64,000 nucleotides of DNA from Chryseobacterium sp. OV279 (lineage in GTDB: Bacteria > Bacteroidota > Bacteroidia > Flavobacteriales > Weeksellaceae). Positions 17,351-25,558 of the stretch are shown piece after piece. The position numbers and the translations under genes were made by a program. The stretch spans positions 62,001 to 126,000 of the forward strand of contig NZ_FQUD01000002.1 of the NCBI RefSeq assembly GCF_900128945.1, in the 5' to 3' direction. Within the stretch, counting starts at the first letter, position 1. Every line of letters begins with the position of its first letter. The notes beneath the pieces were generated by a model. The model saw only the letters and a list, made by a program, of their open reading frames with translations, was not told the DNA's origin and made no database searches.

Positions 17351-17369
17351 TTAATTTTAACTAAAAACT

Positions 17370-18077
17370 ATGACGGCAACCCAATTCATAGAAAAGCTAT
17401 CAACATTCAGAAATGAGAAAGAAATTGATAAGGTTCAAAAATTTTTCAAAGGAAATGATGGCGTTACAAAACATTTCGGGGTAAAATTTGGGGATGTTTT
17501 CACAACGGCTAAAGAATTTTCTTCGATGTCACTGGAGGAAATCAATATACTTTTGGATAATGATTTTTATGAAGTGAGAATGGGTGCGGTGAGCATCATG
17601 GATTTCCAGGCCGGAAATAAAAAAACGTCTGAAGAAAGGAAAAAAGAGCTTTTTGATCTGTATTTAAATCGCCACGACCGCTTGAATAACTGGGATTTCG
17701 TAGACCGGGCAGCGCGGAATATCATCGGTGAATATCTGATGGACAAACCTAGAACTATTCTCTACAAGCTGGCTGAATCTGAAAATCCATGGGAAAGAAG
17801 AACAGCGATAGTAAGCACTCACGCCTTTATTAGGAAAAATGATACTGAAGATACCTTTAAAATCGCTGAAATCCTTGTTCATGATCCTCATGAACTGGTC
17901 AATAAAGCAGTCGGAAGCTGGATCAGGGAAGCCGGAAAGAAAAATCCCAAAAGATTACTCAATTTTCTTAATCAATATGCAGAAACAATGCCCGCCGCTA
18001 CATTTTCTTATGCTATAGAAAAGCTTGATCCGGAAACGAAAAAGCATTATAAAGAGCTCAGGAAAATGATAAGATAA
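17370..18077 (+). CDS. DNA alkylation repair protein (AlkD-like HEAT repeat)
   Basis: 235 residues, all helical. The phrases LLDNDFYEVRMGAVSIMDFQ, NNWDFVDRAARNIIG and NPWERRTAIVSTHAFIR match AlkD/AlkC-type HEAT-like DNA glycosylases, including the Asp and Trp of the catalytic groove. It would remove N3- and N7-alkylated purines. Confidence 0.85.
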   Translation: MTATQFIEKLSTFRNEKEIDKVQKFFKGNDGVTKHFGVKFGDVFTTAKEFSSMSLEEINILLDNDFYEVRMGAVSIMDFQAGNKKTSEERKKELFDLYLNRHDRLNNWDFVDRAARNIIGEYLMDKPRTILYKLAESENPWERRTAIVSTHAFIRKNDTEDTFKIAEILVHDPHELVNKAVGSWIREAGKKNPKRLLNFLNQYAETMPAATFSYAIEKLDPETKKHYKELRKMIR

Positions 18078-18192
18078 ACATCCTGTTTTTGTATTTATTT
18101 TTTATCAAAGAGATAAAATACTTGACTGATATCATGCTCATTTAAAGAAGGATTTCGTGAGTTTTTCGTAAATTTTAAATAAAATAATTCTT

Positions 18193-19257
18193 ATGTTCTG
18201 GCCAGACACCATCAATAAAAGATTCAATATAAAATACCCTGTCATTCAGGCTCCGATGTTTGGAGTCAGTACTCCACAGATGACTGCCGCTGCTGCAAAA
18301 GCCGGAGCTCTTGGGTCGCTGGCATTGGCTGATCTTTCCCCTGAGAAATCTATTGAACTCATCAGGGAAACAAAAAAACTGACCGATCAACCTTTTGCTG
18401 CCAATATTTTTGTGCATAACATTCCAGAAATTACGGACAGTCTGAAAGAAAGATTTATCAAAGCCAAACAATTCATTACACAGCTGGCGAAGGAAAATAA
18501 CATCGAGGTTACACTTCCTGATCTTGAAGATATTAAAGTAAAAAGCTACCATGAACAGGTAGATGCCATTATTGGGGAAGGCTGTAAAATACTAAGTTTT
18601 ACTTTCGGAAATCTGGATGATCAAAGCATACAGAAACTGAAAGAAAATGGAGTGGTTCTTATCGGAACCTGTACTTCGTTGGAAGAAGCCTTAATTCTGG
18701 AGAAATCGGGCATTGATATGATCTGCGTCCAGGGAATTGAAGCCGGAGGACACAGAGGAACTTTCGATGCTGAGCATATCCCGATGATTGGAGGAATGTC
18801 CCTGTTTTCTGAGGTTTATGATCATGTAAAAGTCCCACTGATCTATGCCGGAGGAATTTACAACGGGAAGACTTTAAGAGCTGCCAGAGAGCTTGGAGCA
18901 CAGGGATTTCAGGTAGGAAGTGTCCTGCTGGCATCGGAGGAGAGCAGTTTACAGCCGTTTGAAAAAGAACGGCTCAAAAATGCCATAGAAAAAGATATTA
19001 TACTGACGAGAAGCTTTTCAGGGCGGTATGCAAGAGGAATTAAAAATAAGTTCATTGAAACACTGGAAAATTCAGATTACATTATGCCTTATCCTTATCA
19101 GAATAAATTGACGAATGAATTGCGCAGGGTTTCAAAAACTTTACACAATTCTGATTTTGTAGGTATCTGGGCAGGGCAGTCTATTCATAATTACAGCGGT
19201 CTTTCTACTGAAGAAATTTTGAAAAATCTTACCGAAGCAGCAGAAAAAGAATTCTGA
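18193..19257 (+). CDS. Nitronate monooxygenase (FMN TIM-barrel)
   Basis: 354 residues. IQAPMFGVSTPQMTAAAAKA is the family opening, GIEAGGHRG contains the catalytic His, and VPLIYAGGIYNG and GAQGFQVGSVLL build the FMN phosphate site. It would oxidise alkyl nitronates such as propionate-3-nitronate. Full length, monocistronic, with a strong terminator downstream. Confidence 0.9.
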   Translation: MFWPDTINKRFNIKYPVIQAPMFGVSTPQMTAAAAKAGALGSLALADLSPEKSIELIRETKKLTDQPFAANIFVHNIPEITDSLKERFIKAKQFITQLAKENNIEVTLPDLEDIKVKSYHEQVDAIIGEGCKILSFTFGNLDDQSIQKLKENGVVLIGTCTSLEEALILEKSGIDMICVQGIEAGGHRGTFDAEHIPMIGGMSLFSEVYDHVKVPLIYAGGIYNGKTLRAARELGAQGFQVGSVLLASEESSLQPFEKERLKNAIEKDIILTRSFSGRYARGIKNKFIETLENSDYIMPYPYQNKLTNELRRVSKTLHNSDFVGIWAGQSIHNYSGLSTEEILKNLTEAAEKEF

Positions 19258-19280
19258 ATCGGGTAGACTGACATAAAATA

Positions 19281-19322
19281 AAAAATAAAATCCCTTCATC
19301 TGCATGAAAGGATTTTTTATTT
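19281..19322. terminator. Bidirectional terminator between nitronate monooxygenase and mpl
   Basis: The A/T-flanked stem AAATCC-CTTCAT pairs with ATGAAAGGATTT. It lies between convergent genes. Confidence 0.65.
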
Positions 19323-19382
19323 ATAGAGAAATTCAATAATATTTATTCATTATCAAATTATCATATCAACTCATCGTCACAT

Positions 19383-20720
19383 CTACTTACTCAGATCCAA
19401 ACCTCCGAAGTTCCCTGAACTCATCATCAGGAAAACACCGTCTGTTTTGTCCAGAGTTTCCCAATACGCATGAAGATCTTCAGCATTGGTGAATACCCTC
19501 AGTTTGTCATTTTTGAATTTTTCCTTAATGAATTCCGGAGAAATAGGCTCCATTCTTTTGATCTTTAAAGCATCTTCGGAATAGAAAACTATGGCTTCAT
19601 CCAAACCATCCATTGCGTGGTCGTACTGTTCAAGAAAAACAGGATTTAAGCTGGAATACGTATGCAGTTCAAGGAAACCGTATTTCTTATCCTTTTTAAA
19701 CTGCTCCTGGAATGCCTTTACCGTTGCTTTTACTTTGCTTGGTGCGTGGGCAAAATCTTTATATAAAGTTCCCTTGTCTTCTCTTTCTACTTTTTCAAGA
19801 CGTTTTGATGCTCCTTTAAAGCTCATGATCGCTTCGTAGAAATCTTCATCCATGATTCCCAGCTGACGGCAGATATGTCTTGCTCCTTCCATATTCAGAA
19901 GGTTGTGAGCTCCAAAAACAGAAAGAGGAACATCGCCCATTTCAGTCTTTAAATAAACTTTTCCGTTGCTGATCTCATATTCAGGCGTTTTGTAAGGAAT
20001 TTTTCTGAAATAGTTTTCAGCGGCTTCCACTACTTTTACAACTTCTGCATCTTCTTCATTGTACACCAAAACCCCGCCGGCAGTAATACTCGCCACGAAT
20101 TTTCTAAACTGTTCAATATAATCGTCAAACGTTTTGAATACATTAATGTGATCCCACGCAATACCGCTCATTAAAGCAATATTCGGCTGGTACAGAAGGA
20201 ATTTTGAACGCAGATCGATAGGAGAGGAAAGGTATTCATCGCCTTCCAGTACCATAAAGTCGTTGTCCTGCGTCAGTTTTACCATACAGTCGAAACCTTC
20301 CAGCTGCGCGCCCACCATAAAATCTACATCTTTCTGGTGGAAATTCAGGACGTGAAGGATCATCGACGTAATCGTTGTTTTTCCGTGGGATCCGGCGATT
20401 ACGACCCTTGTTTTGTTTTTAGACTGTTCGTAAAGAAATTCAGGATAGGAGTAAATCTTTAAACCCAGTTCTTTCGCTCTTGCCAGCTCAGGATTGTCCT
20501 GATGGGCATGCATTCCAAGGATAACTGCATCTATGTCTGCCGTGATCTTTTCCGGGAACCAGCCCATTTCCGTAGGCAAAATTCCTTTATGGTCAAGTCT
20601 GGATTTTGAAGGCTCAAAAATAGCATCATCCGAACCTGTCACCTGATATCCTTTGTCTTTTAACGCAATAGCAAGATTATGCATGGCGCTTCCGCCGATG
20701 GCAATGAAGTGGGTTTTCAA
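19383..20720 (-). CDS. mpl: UDP-N-acetylmuramate:L-alanyl-gamma-D-glutamyl-meso-diaminopimelate ligase
   Basis: 445 residues, the usual Mpl length, with the Mur-ligase plan. The N-terminal Rossmann part is IAIGGSAMHNLAIAL, the ATP loop is IAGSHGKTTITSM, and HINVFKTFDDYIEQF and the C-terminal DFAHAPSKVKATV follow. The DFAHAP phrase and the lack of a UDP-MurNAc-to-Ala pathway motif set favour Mpl over MurC. It recycles cell-wall tripeptide. It lies 6 bases downstream of a small lipoprotein gene. Confidence 0.85.
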   Translation of the reverse strand: MKTHFIAIGGSAMHNLAIALKDKGYQVTGSDDAIFEPSKSRLDHKGILPTEMGWFPEKITADIDAVILGMHAHQDNPELARAKELGLKIYSYPEFLYEQSKNKTRVVIAGSHGKTTITSMILHVLNFHQKDVDFMVGAQLEGFDCMVKLTQDNDFMVLEGDEYLSSPIDLRSKFLLYQPNIALMSGIAWDHINVFKTFDDYIEQFRKFVASITAGGVLVYNEEDAEVVKVVEAAENYFRKIPYKTPEYEISNGKVYLKTEMGDVPLSVFGAHNLLNMEGARHICRQLGIMDEDFYEAIMSFKGASKRLEKVEREDKGTLYKDFAHAPSKVKATVKAFQEQFKKDKKYGFLELHTYSSLNPVFLEQYDHAMDGLDEAIVFYSEDALKIKRMEPISPEFIKEKFKNDKLRVFTNAEDLHAYWETLDKTDGVFLMMSSGNFGGLDLSK

Positions 20721-20726
20721 TTGTAT

Positions 20727-21164
20727 TTACTGTTTTTTTACGTTGTTATTAATGATCTCCTGGAAAGCGTTCAGAATATTGTTCCAGTTCGTTGTAAAGT
20801 TCGGCATGATCATGCTTGCATCCGTTTTGCTGCCTTCATTCTGGCCCTTCTTGATGTTGATGGAAGTGCTTACATTGTCATACAGTTTTTTTCTGTCTTC
20901 CTGTATTCTTCTGAAATTATTCTGGGAAAGCACCTGATCCAGTTTCTTCAGATCTTCATCTGAAATTTTGAAATCCTGTTTTTGCTTTTTTCCTTGGCCT
21001 TCAAAAGAATAATGGGCACTGTTACCTTTGATCAGCAGATTTTCATACACGGGAGCAAGCCCTCCGCTTTTGGAATAGCTGATATCAAAATCCGAATATA
21101 CTTTCTGACTGTTACACGAAACTAATACTATGACCGCGAATAAGATCCCTAATATTTTGTTCAT
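20727..21164 (-). CDS. Small conserved lipoprotein
   Basis: 145 residues with a lipobox (VIVLVSCNSQ) at about residue 17. The rest is soluble and charged, with the segment FEGQGKKQKQDFKISDEDLKKLDQVL. I do not recognise a named domain. Its position directly before mpl and after the acyltransferase suggests an envelope role, but that is only context. Confidence 0.75.
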   Translation of the reverse strand: MNKILGILFAVIVLVSCNSQKVYSDFDISYSKSGGLAPVYENLLIKGNSAHYSFEGQGKKQKQDFKISDEDLKKLDQVLSQNNFRRIQEDRKKLYDNVSTSINIKKGQNEGSKTDASMIMPNFTTNWNNILNAFQEIINNNVKKQ

Positions 21165-21179
21165 AATTTTTTACTTACT

Positions 21180-21986
21180 TTAATTATTTGAATCCTTTTG
21201 TTCTAATTTTTTAGCTTTAAGTTCTTCATCATAATTGTGGAGTACATTGAAATCTTCTGTCTGCTCAATGGCAGTCATGATCTTCAATAAAATTTCAGGC
21301 GCTTTTTCATTGTCGTAATCAATGTCTAGAGGTGCTTTGAATTCCATGGTAGGTTTTACGCCTGTTACCTTTACACGGAGGCCTTTCTTGTCAAATGCCC
21401 TTCTGAAACCGTTGATCTTGATAGGGATCACGATCGGGCGCTGATTTTTAACCAGTTTGGCCGTTCCTCTTCGTCCCTGTGCAAAAGCAGATGTAGTACC
21501 CTGAGGGAAAGTAGCTACCCAGCCGTTGTCCAGAGCTTTCATAATATTATCAACTTCGGTAAGATCTACCATTCTGTTGACGTTTTTACCCTCTGCTCTC
21601 CAGGTTCTTTTTACTGTTACAGCACCGGCGATCTTGAAGATCTTCGGAAGAATCCCTTTATTCATGGTTTCTTCTGCTGCTACATAGTAAAAATCGATCT
21701 TTGGGTTAAGCAGATAGATCGGGTTTTTAATCGTATCCAGATAACCGTTGTTTACAGCACAGAATGCATGATACATTGCTGCTACATCTGCAAAGTAGGT
21801 CTGATGGTTACATACAAAAAGCACGTTGGAATCCGGAAGATCCACAAGGTGTTCCGTACCGGTTATCTTCAGTTTATTAAAGCCGTTGAACCTTCTGTAG
21901 GATACAATTCCTAAAATAAAAATGATAAACCTTTTTAAAAAATAAGGTGTTCCGAATGCATCGGTGAAAATATTTTTCTTCGCCAT
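21180..21986 (-). CDS. 1-acyl-sn-glycerol-3-phosphate acyltransferase-like protein
   Basis: 268 residues. VCNHQTYFADVAAMYHAF is a variant of the NHxxxxD acyltransferase motif, with one extra residue before the Asp. FPQGTTSAFAQGRRGTAKL corresponds to the FPEGTRS motif with Gln for Glu, and PIVIPIKI is the fourth motif. It belongs to the PlsC-like superfamily. The altered motifs suggest a specialised acceptor, or lipid remodelling rather than bulk phosphatidate synthesis. Confidence 0.8.
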   Translation of the reverse strand: MAKKNIFTDAFGTPYFLKRFIIFILGIVSYRRFNGFNKLKITGTEHLVDLPDSNVLFVCNHQTYFADVAAMYHAFCAVNNGYLDTIKNPIYLLNPKIDFYYVAAEETMNKGILPKIFKIAGAVTVKRTWRAEGKNVNRMVDLTEVDNIMKALDNGWVATFPQGTTSAFAQGRRGTAKLVKNQRPIVIPIKINGFRRAFDKKGLRVKVTGVKPTMEFKAPLDIDYDNEKAPEILLKIMTAIEQTEDFNVLHNYDEELKAKKLEQKDSNN

Positions 21987-22008
21987 CTCTCAATTAAACA
22001 CGGTAGTG

Positions 22009-22016
22009 CAAAGTTA
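22009..22016 (-). promoter_or_regulatory. -7 box before the acyltransferase gene
   Basis: On the minus strand TAACTTTG fits TAnnTTTG. It overlaps the stop of the NUDIX gene by a few bases. Confidence 0.45.
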
Positions 22017-22643
22017 CATTTTTTTCAGCAACTGGCTAAACTCGCTCAATATCATTGCTGTAGCACCCCAGATAATATATCCGTTGAAATTAATGACTGG
22101 AACTTCATGCCCGGCAGCACCCGGAAGCGCCATTATTTCCGGATTATCCGGAAGACTTAAGAAAGAAGTGATAGGAAATTCTATAGTTTCTACCGCCTCA
22201 CTCTGCTGAAGAACGAAAAGCGGATTCTTTTTAGTGTACGAAATATAGGGATAGACGTAAAAATTACTTGGCGGGATGTAGATCGGGGACATTTCCCTGA
22301 TCACTCTGATGTAATGCTTGTCTATACCGATCTCTTCGGAAGTTTCACGGACTGCGGTTTCAGCAAAGTCTCTGTCCATTTCCTCGCGTTTTCCGCCAGG
22401 TAAGGAGATTTGTCCGCTGTGTCTGTCATGTTCGTTGATGGTTCTTTGGATCAGGGGGAAATACCACTCATTGTCTTTGAGGTATAATACAATATTTACC
22501 GCTGCAAATTTTGGGTTTTTAGCCAGTATTTCATCGTAGGTAAATACCGGGCGGGAAGGCAGTGAAAATACCCCGTGAGCATGTATTCCGGGCAGTTCTA
22601 CATTCGTAATTTTTCTCAATAAATCTTTTCCAAAACTTTCCAT
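22014..22643 (-). CDS. NUDIX hydrolase, CoA pyrophosphatase-like
   Basis: 209 residues with the NUDIX box GGKREEMDRDFAETAVRE followed by TSEEIGI, whose spacing is typical of CoA-pyrophosphatases (NudL type). ISLPGGK just before the box and SPIYIPPSNFYVYPYI after it are also characteristic of this subgroup. It probably hydrolyses coenzyme A or acyl-CoA to phosphopantetheine and 3',5'-ADP. Confidence 0.85.
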   Translation of the reverse strand: MESFGKDLLRKITNVELPGIHAHGVFSLPSRPVFTYDEILAKNPKFAAVNIVLYLKDNEWYFPLIQRTINEHDRHSGQISLPGGKREEMDRDFAETAVRETSEEIGIDKHYIRVIREMSPIYIPPSNFYVYPYISYTKKNPLFVLQQSEAVETIEFPITSFLSLPDNPEIMALPGAAGHEVPVINFNGYIIWGATAMILSEFSQLLKKM

Positions 22644-22840
22644 AGCTCAAATTTAGCAATATATACTGAAGAAAAGAATAGGCGTTAACATTAATTAACC
22701 ATTCAGAAAGATTTAAATTTTAAAAATTCAAAGATTTAAAAATTCAGGGTTGAGAAAATGATTATTTTTTTTATTTCATAAAATTAGAGTTATTTTATAT
22801 ATTGATGTGGAAATCACGGTGATAGCGTACCGTATTTTTA

Positions 22841-22902
22841 CGTAACTGAAACACGTTACGAGGAGAAAACGGTAAACAGTTACAACCGGAACGGTAAACA
22901 GT
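22841..22902 (+). promoter_or_regulatory. Curli control region: inverted repeat plus 22-bp-period direct repeat
   Basis: CGTAAC (22841-22846) and GTTACG (22855-22860) form a perfect inverted repeat. Downstream, ACGGTAAACAGT occurs twice, at 22869-22880 and 22891-22902, a period of 22 bases or about two helical turns. The sites lie 50-110 bases upstream of the csgA-like -7 box, the right place for an activator. The rest of the gap from 22644 is AT-rich with no gene. Confidence 0.55.
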
Positions 22903-22953
22903 GATTTTTAAAATTTACACTTTAGCAGTGGTTTCTCGCTTGGGTTAAGCGTA

Positions 22954-22961
22954 TACCTTTG
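22954..22961 (+). promoter_or_regulatory. -7 box of the curli operon
   Basis: TACCTTTG matches TAnnTTTG and lies 30 bases before the csgA-like start. No good -33 element is seen, as expected for an activator-dependent promoter. Confidence 0.55.
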
Positions 22962-22991
22962 TCATACTATTAACCAATTAATTTTACCAAA

Positions 22992-23810
22992 ATGAAAAAC
23001 TTTATCACAGGTGTATGTACACTAATGGCCATGAGTTTCAGCTTCGCACAATCAAACATTGATCTTACTGCCCAGATTGGAAACTTGAACGTTGCTACTG
23101 TTAGCCAGACAGGGCTTTTAAACATCAACTCTTTAACACAGGATGGAAACCGTAATACGGCAGATATCGATCAGGTAGGTGTTCTGAATATTAATACGGC
23201 TGAAAGTATCGGAAACAGAAACTCAATAGACGTAGACCAAGCCGGGATAGGTAATACCAATGATGTAAGCCAGACAGGAAACAGAAACTCTGCAACAACC
23301 TGGCAGTTGGGAGCATTAAACTCCACAGAACAGACTCAGATCGGAAGAAGAAATGAAACCTCTTCTTTACAGCTGGGAGTAGGAAACGCAGTAGTACAAT
23401 ATCAGGATGGAAGAAGAAATGATGCTTCTGCTATTCAGTTAGGTAACGGAAATGATGCTTATCAGATTCAGCTTGGAAGAAGAAATGATGCAAGCGGTCT
23501 TCAGGTAGGTAACGATAATCTTTTAGTGCAATATCAGGATGGTAATGATAACAGTGCAACACACGATCAGGGAGGTAACAACAATATTGCTGCTTCAGTT
23601 CAGGTAGGTGATGACAACACTGCTTTAGGTGTTCAGATTGGAAACGCTAACCAATTGTACCAAGTTCAGTTAGGAGATTCCAATACAGCGATTGATGTTC
23701 AGATGGGTAACAATAACTTTACCTGGGTAGCTCAAAGTGGAGATTCTCATATTCATGTAGGAACTCAGATGGGTAACGGAAACTCAATGATCGTTAACCA
23801 ATCCAACTAG
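22992..23810 (+). CDS. Curlin-like major amyloid subunit (CsgA-like)
   Basis: 272 residues. A signal peptide (1-19) is followed from residue 28 by 22 consecutive units of exactly 11 residues, each with the pattern QxGxxN. That amounts to 11 full 22-residue curlin repeats. Variants include QDGRRN, QLGNGN and QVGDDN, and one unit starts with Ser instead of Gln. No indel breaks the period. The sequence predicts a long beta-solenoid secreted through CsgG and assembled outside the cell. It has roughly twice the repeat number of E. coli CsgA. It is the first gene of the operon, with a terminator directly after it. Confidence 0.9.
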   Translation: MKNFITGVCTLMAMSFSFAQSNIDLTAQIGNLNVATVSQTGLLNINSLTQDGNRNTADIDQVGVLNINTAESIGNRNSIDVDQAGIGNTNDVSQTGNRNSATTWQLGALNSTEQTQIGRRNETSSLQLGVGNAVVQYQDGRRNDASAIQLGNGNDAYQIQLGRRNDASGLQVGNDNLLVQYQDGNDNSATHDQGGNNNIAASVQVGDDNTALGVQIGNANQLYQVQLGDSNTAIDVQMGNNNFTWVAQSGDSHIHVGTQMGNGNSMIVNQSN

Positions 23811-23832
23811 TTCATGTACTGTAATCAAGCAT

Positions 23833-23863
23833 AAAAGGAGAGGCTGCGGTTTTCTCCTTTTTT
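23833..23863 (+). terminator. Hairpin after the csgA-like gene
   Basis: AAAAGGAGA pairs with TCTCCTTTT across a short loop, followed by T residues. Partial read-through would give an excess of major subunit over the downstream secretion genes, as in classical curli operons. Confidence 0.7.
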
Positions 23864-23970
23864 AAGCTTTTAATGATAAACATACCCGGAAACCGTGATT
23901 TTATATTTGTACCTGCTGGGTGTGTTTTTCCAAATACTCTATTCATGTACCTTTATTAAAAATTAAGACC

Positions 23971-24369
23971 ATGTTGAAACTCGGGTGGGGTGCCTTTACA
24001 CTTTTCGCAGGACTGTTTGTGCAGGCACAGCAGGTAGACTGGGATAAGCTCAACAGCAGTACGGTTCTTGATCTTATGGCAAGACAGCAGACAGAACAGG
24101 GGCTTTACGGCTCCAGCGTTCTCCAGATAGGAGATAACAATAGCGCGGAACTTTCTCTTAATGCTAAAACTAATATTGCCATTCAGCAACTGGGAGACTT
24201 CAATACACTTTTTTTCATTAATTCATTTACAAATCAAGAAACCAAAACTGCCGTTACCGCTCAGGGAAATAACAATATTATTGATATTACCGGAAGCAAC
24301 AGCATCTCAGACGGAATGCAGATCAGTGTAAAAGGTGACAACAAAACCATTTTCATGAGAAATTATTAA
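23971..24369 (+). CDS. Minor curlin-like protein (CsgB-like candidate)
   Basis: 132 residues from the ATG at 23971, which opens a signal peptide ending in VQAQ; the frame upstream of it has no signal. Four spaced units, QIGDNN, QLGDFN, AQGNNN and VKGDNK, recall curlin half-repeats but are degenerate and about 21-25 residues apart. Small size, weak repeats and position between csgA and the secretion genes suggest a nucleator of CsgB type. CsgB identity is inferred. Confidence 0.7.
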   Translation: MLKLGWGAFTLFAGLFVQAQQVDWDKLNSSTVLDLMARQQTEQGLYGSSVLQIGDNNSAELSLNAKTNIAIQQLGDFNTLFFINSFTNQETKTAVTAQGNNNIIDITGSNSISDGMQISVKGDNKTIFMRNY

Positions 24370-24376
24370 AACACAC

Positions 24377-25111
24377 ATGATGAAATTTTTATATTCCTTA
24401 AATCTGTGCACTTTATTTATCTTCCTGTCTGCGACGGTTGATGGGCAGGAAGATAAAAAAGTGAACGCAAGGATTGAAAAAAGCATCCTCGAAAATCAGA
24501 TTAATCTCAAAGCCGTTGTTACCAATAATACTGCCGTATACAAAGAGCTGAATTATCTTTTGATTTCCATTAAAAAAGGAAATGCCGGCAATCTCTCCAA
24601 TAATCAGCAAAGTGGTAAATTTTCGATCAATCCCAATGAAGTAAAAGTTTTATCTGAGATCAATGTGAATCTTGAACCGAAAGATGCGCTGAAAGCTTTC
24701 CTCTACGTAAAAGATGAGGAAACCCAGAAAATGATCGCGAAAGACAGTCTTGAAATCAATACCGATCTGTTCAAAAAGAAAACAGCCAAGGTAGAAGAAG
24801 ATGCCGTCTTTGAATTGAAAGGGCTCACCATTGACGAAACCAAAACAAAGGTCGGGAAAGACTTTTATGATCTTTTTTATATGCAGTACAGCCAGATTCC
24901 TGATAAAAGCAGTGGTGCAGTGACCATTTCCGAACTTCCTCTCCGCGGGACCAGTGGCCAGATCAACATCCAGATTGATGACAAAGTGATTTACAGTTTT
25001 ATGACCAACCCAAGCGAAGATTACCTGAAAGAACAGCTGGCAGCCAGCTTGAAATATATCAAAGAATTTAATGCAAAGAAAAACCTCATTAAAAATGAAT
25101 TCATCTACTAA
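24377..25111 (+). CDS. csgE: Curli assembly protein CsgE with N-terminal CsgH-like domain
   Basis: 244 residues. A signal peptide is followed at about residues 30-130 by an Ig-like beta domain whose text (YLLISIKKGNAGNLSNNQQ, SGKFSI, LEPKDALKAFLYVKDEETQ) resembles CsgH, the curli chaperone of alphaproteobacteria. Residues 150-240 match CsgE (GLTIDETKTKVGKDFYDLFY, then LPLRGTSGQINIQIDDKVIY). E. coli CsgE is about 130 residues, so this is roughly twice as long. It would gate the CsgG pore and may hold the subunit unfolded. The neighbours csgF and csgG confirm the role. Confidence 0.85.
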   Translation: MMKFLYSLNLCTLFIFLSATVDGQEDKKVNARIEKSILENQINLKAVVTNNTAVYKELNYLLISIKKGNAGNLSNNQQSGKFSINPNEVKVLSEINVNLEPKDALKAFLYVKDEETQKMIAKDSLEINTDLFKKKTAKVEEDAVFELKGLTIDETKTKVGKDFYDLFYMQYSQIPDKSSGAVTISELPLRGTSGQINIQIDDKVIYSFMTNPSEDYLKEQLAASLKYIKEFNAKKNLIKNEFIY

Positions 25112-25122
25112 AAACGTCCGCC

Positions 25123-25533
25123 ATGAAAACTTTTATCATTATTTTGACCTTTATTGCGGGTATTTTCTCCGGAAAATCTCAGCAGCTCGTTTATAAGCCC
25201 ATCAATCCGGCATTCGGAGGAGATACGTTTAATTATCAGTGGCTTTTAAGTTCAGCAAATGCCCAAAATCAGTTTGATGAAAAAGATGATTACAGCAGTT
25301 TGCTCGATAACGTTAATTCTCTAGACAGTTTCAGCCAGAGCCTCAACAGGCAGGTGCTGAGCGAGCTGTCCAGAAAATTGTTTGAAGATCAGTTCGGGGA
25401 GGGCAGCCTGAAGCCCGGGAATTATCTTTTCGGTTCGCTTTATCTGCAGATTACCACTACAGCCCAGGGACTTTTGATCAATATTTTGGATACCAGTTCA
25501 GGTGATCAGTCCGAGATCGTCATTCCAAAATAA
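25123..25533 (+). CDS. csgF: Curli assembly protein CsgF
   Basis: 136 residues with a signal peptide and the CsgF signature directly after it: YKPINPAFGGDTFNYQWLL. The N-terminal segment inserts in the CsgG channel and forms its second constriction, while the rest projects to the surface to anchor the fibre nucleator. It lies 11 bases after csgE and 25 before csgG, inside the operon. Confidence 0.9.
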   Translation: MKTFIIILTFIAGIFSGKSQQLVYKPINPAFGGDTFNYQWLLSSANAQNQFDEKDDYSSLLDNVNSLDSFSQSLNRQVLSELSRKLFEDQFGEGSLKPGNYLFGSLYLQITTTAQGLLINILDTSSGDQSEIVIPK

Positions 25534-25558
25534 AAAATAACTAAAAACCAGACTTACC

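Noticed and set aside
18175..18552. Long antisense frame in the nitronate monooxygenase gene
   Set aside because: The plus-strand protein has complete family motifs; the antisense frame is a shadow.
22992..23810. Regular DNA repetition that could suggest a CRISPR array
   Set aside because: The repetition follows the 33-base codon period of 11-residue amyloid units inside an open signal-peptide gene; there are no conserved direct repeats with unique spacers.
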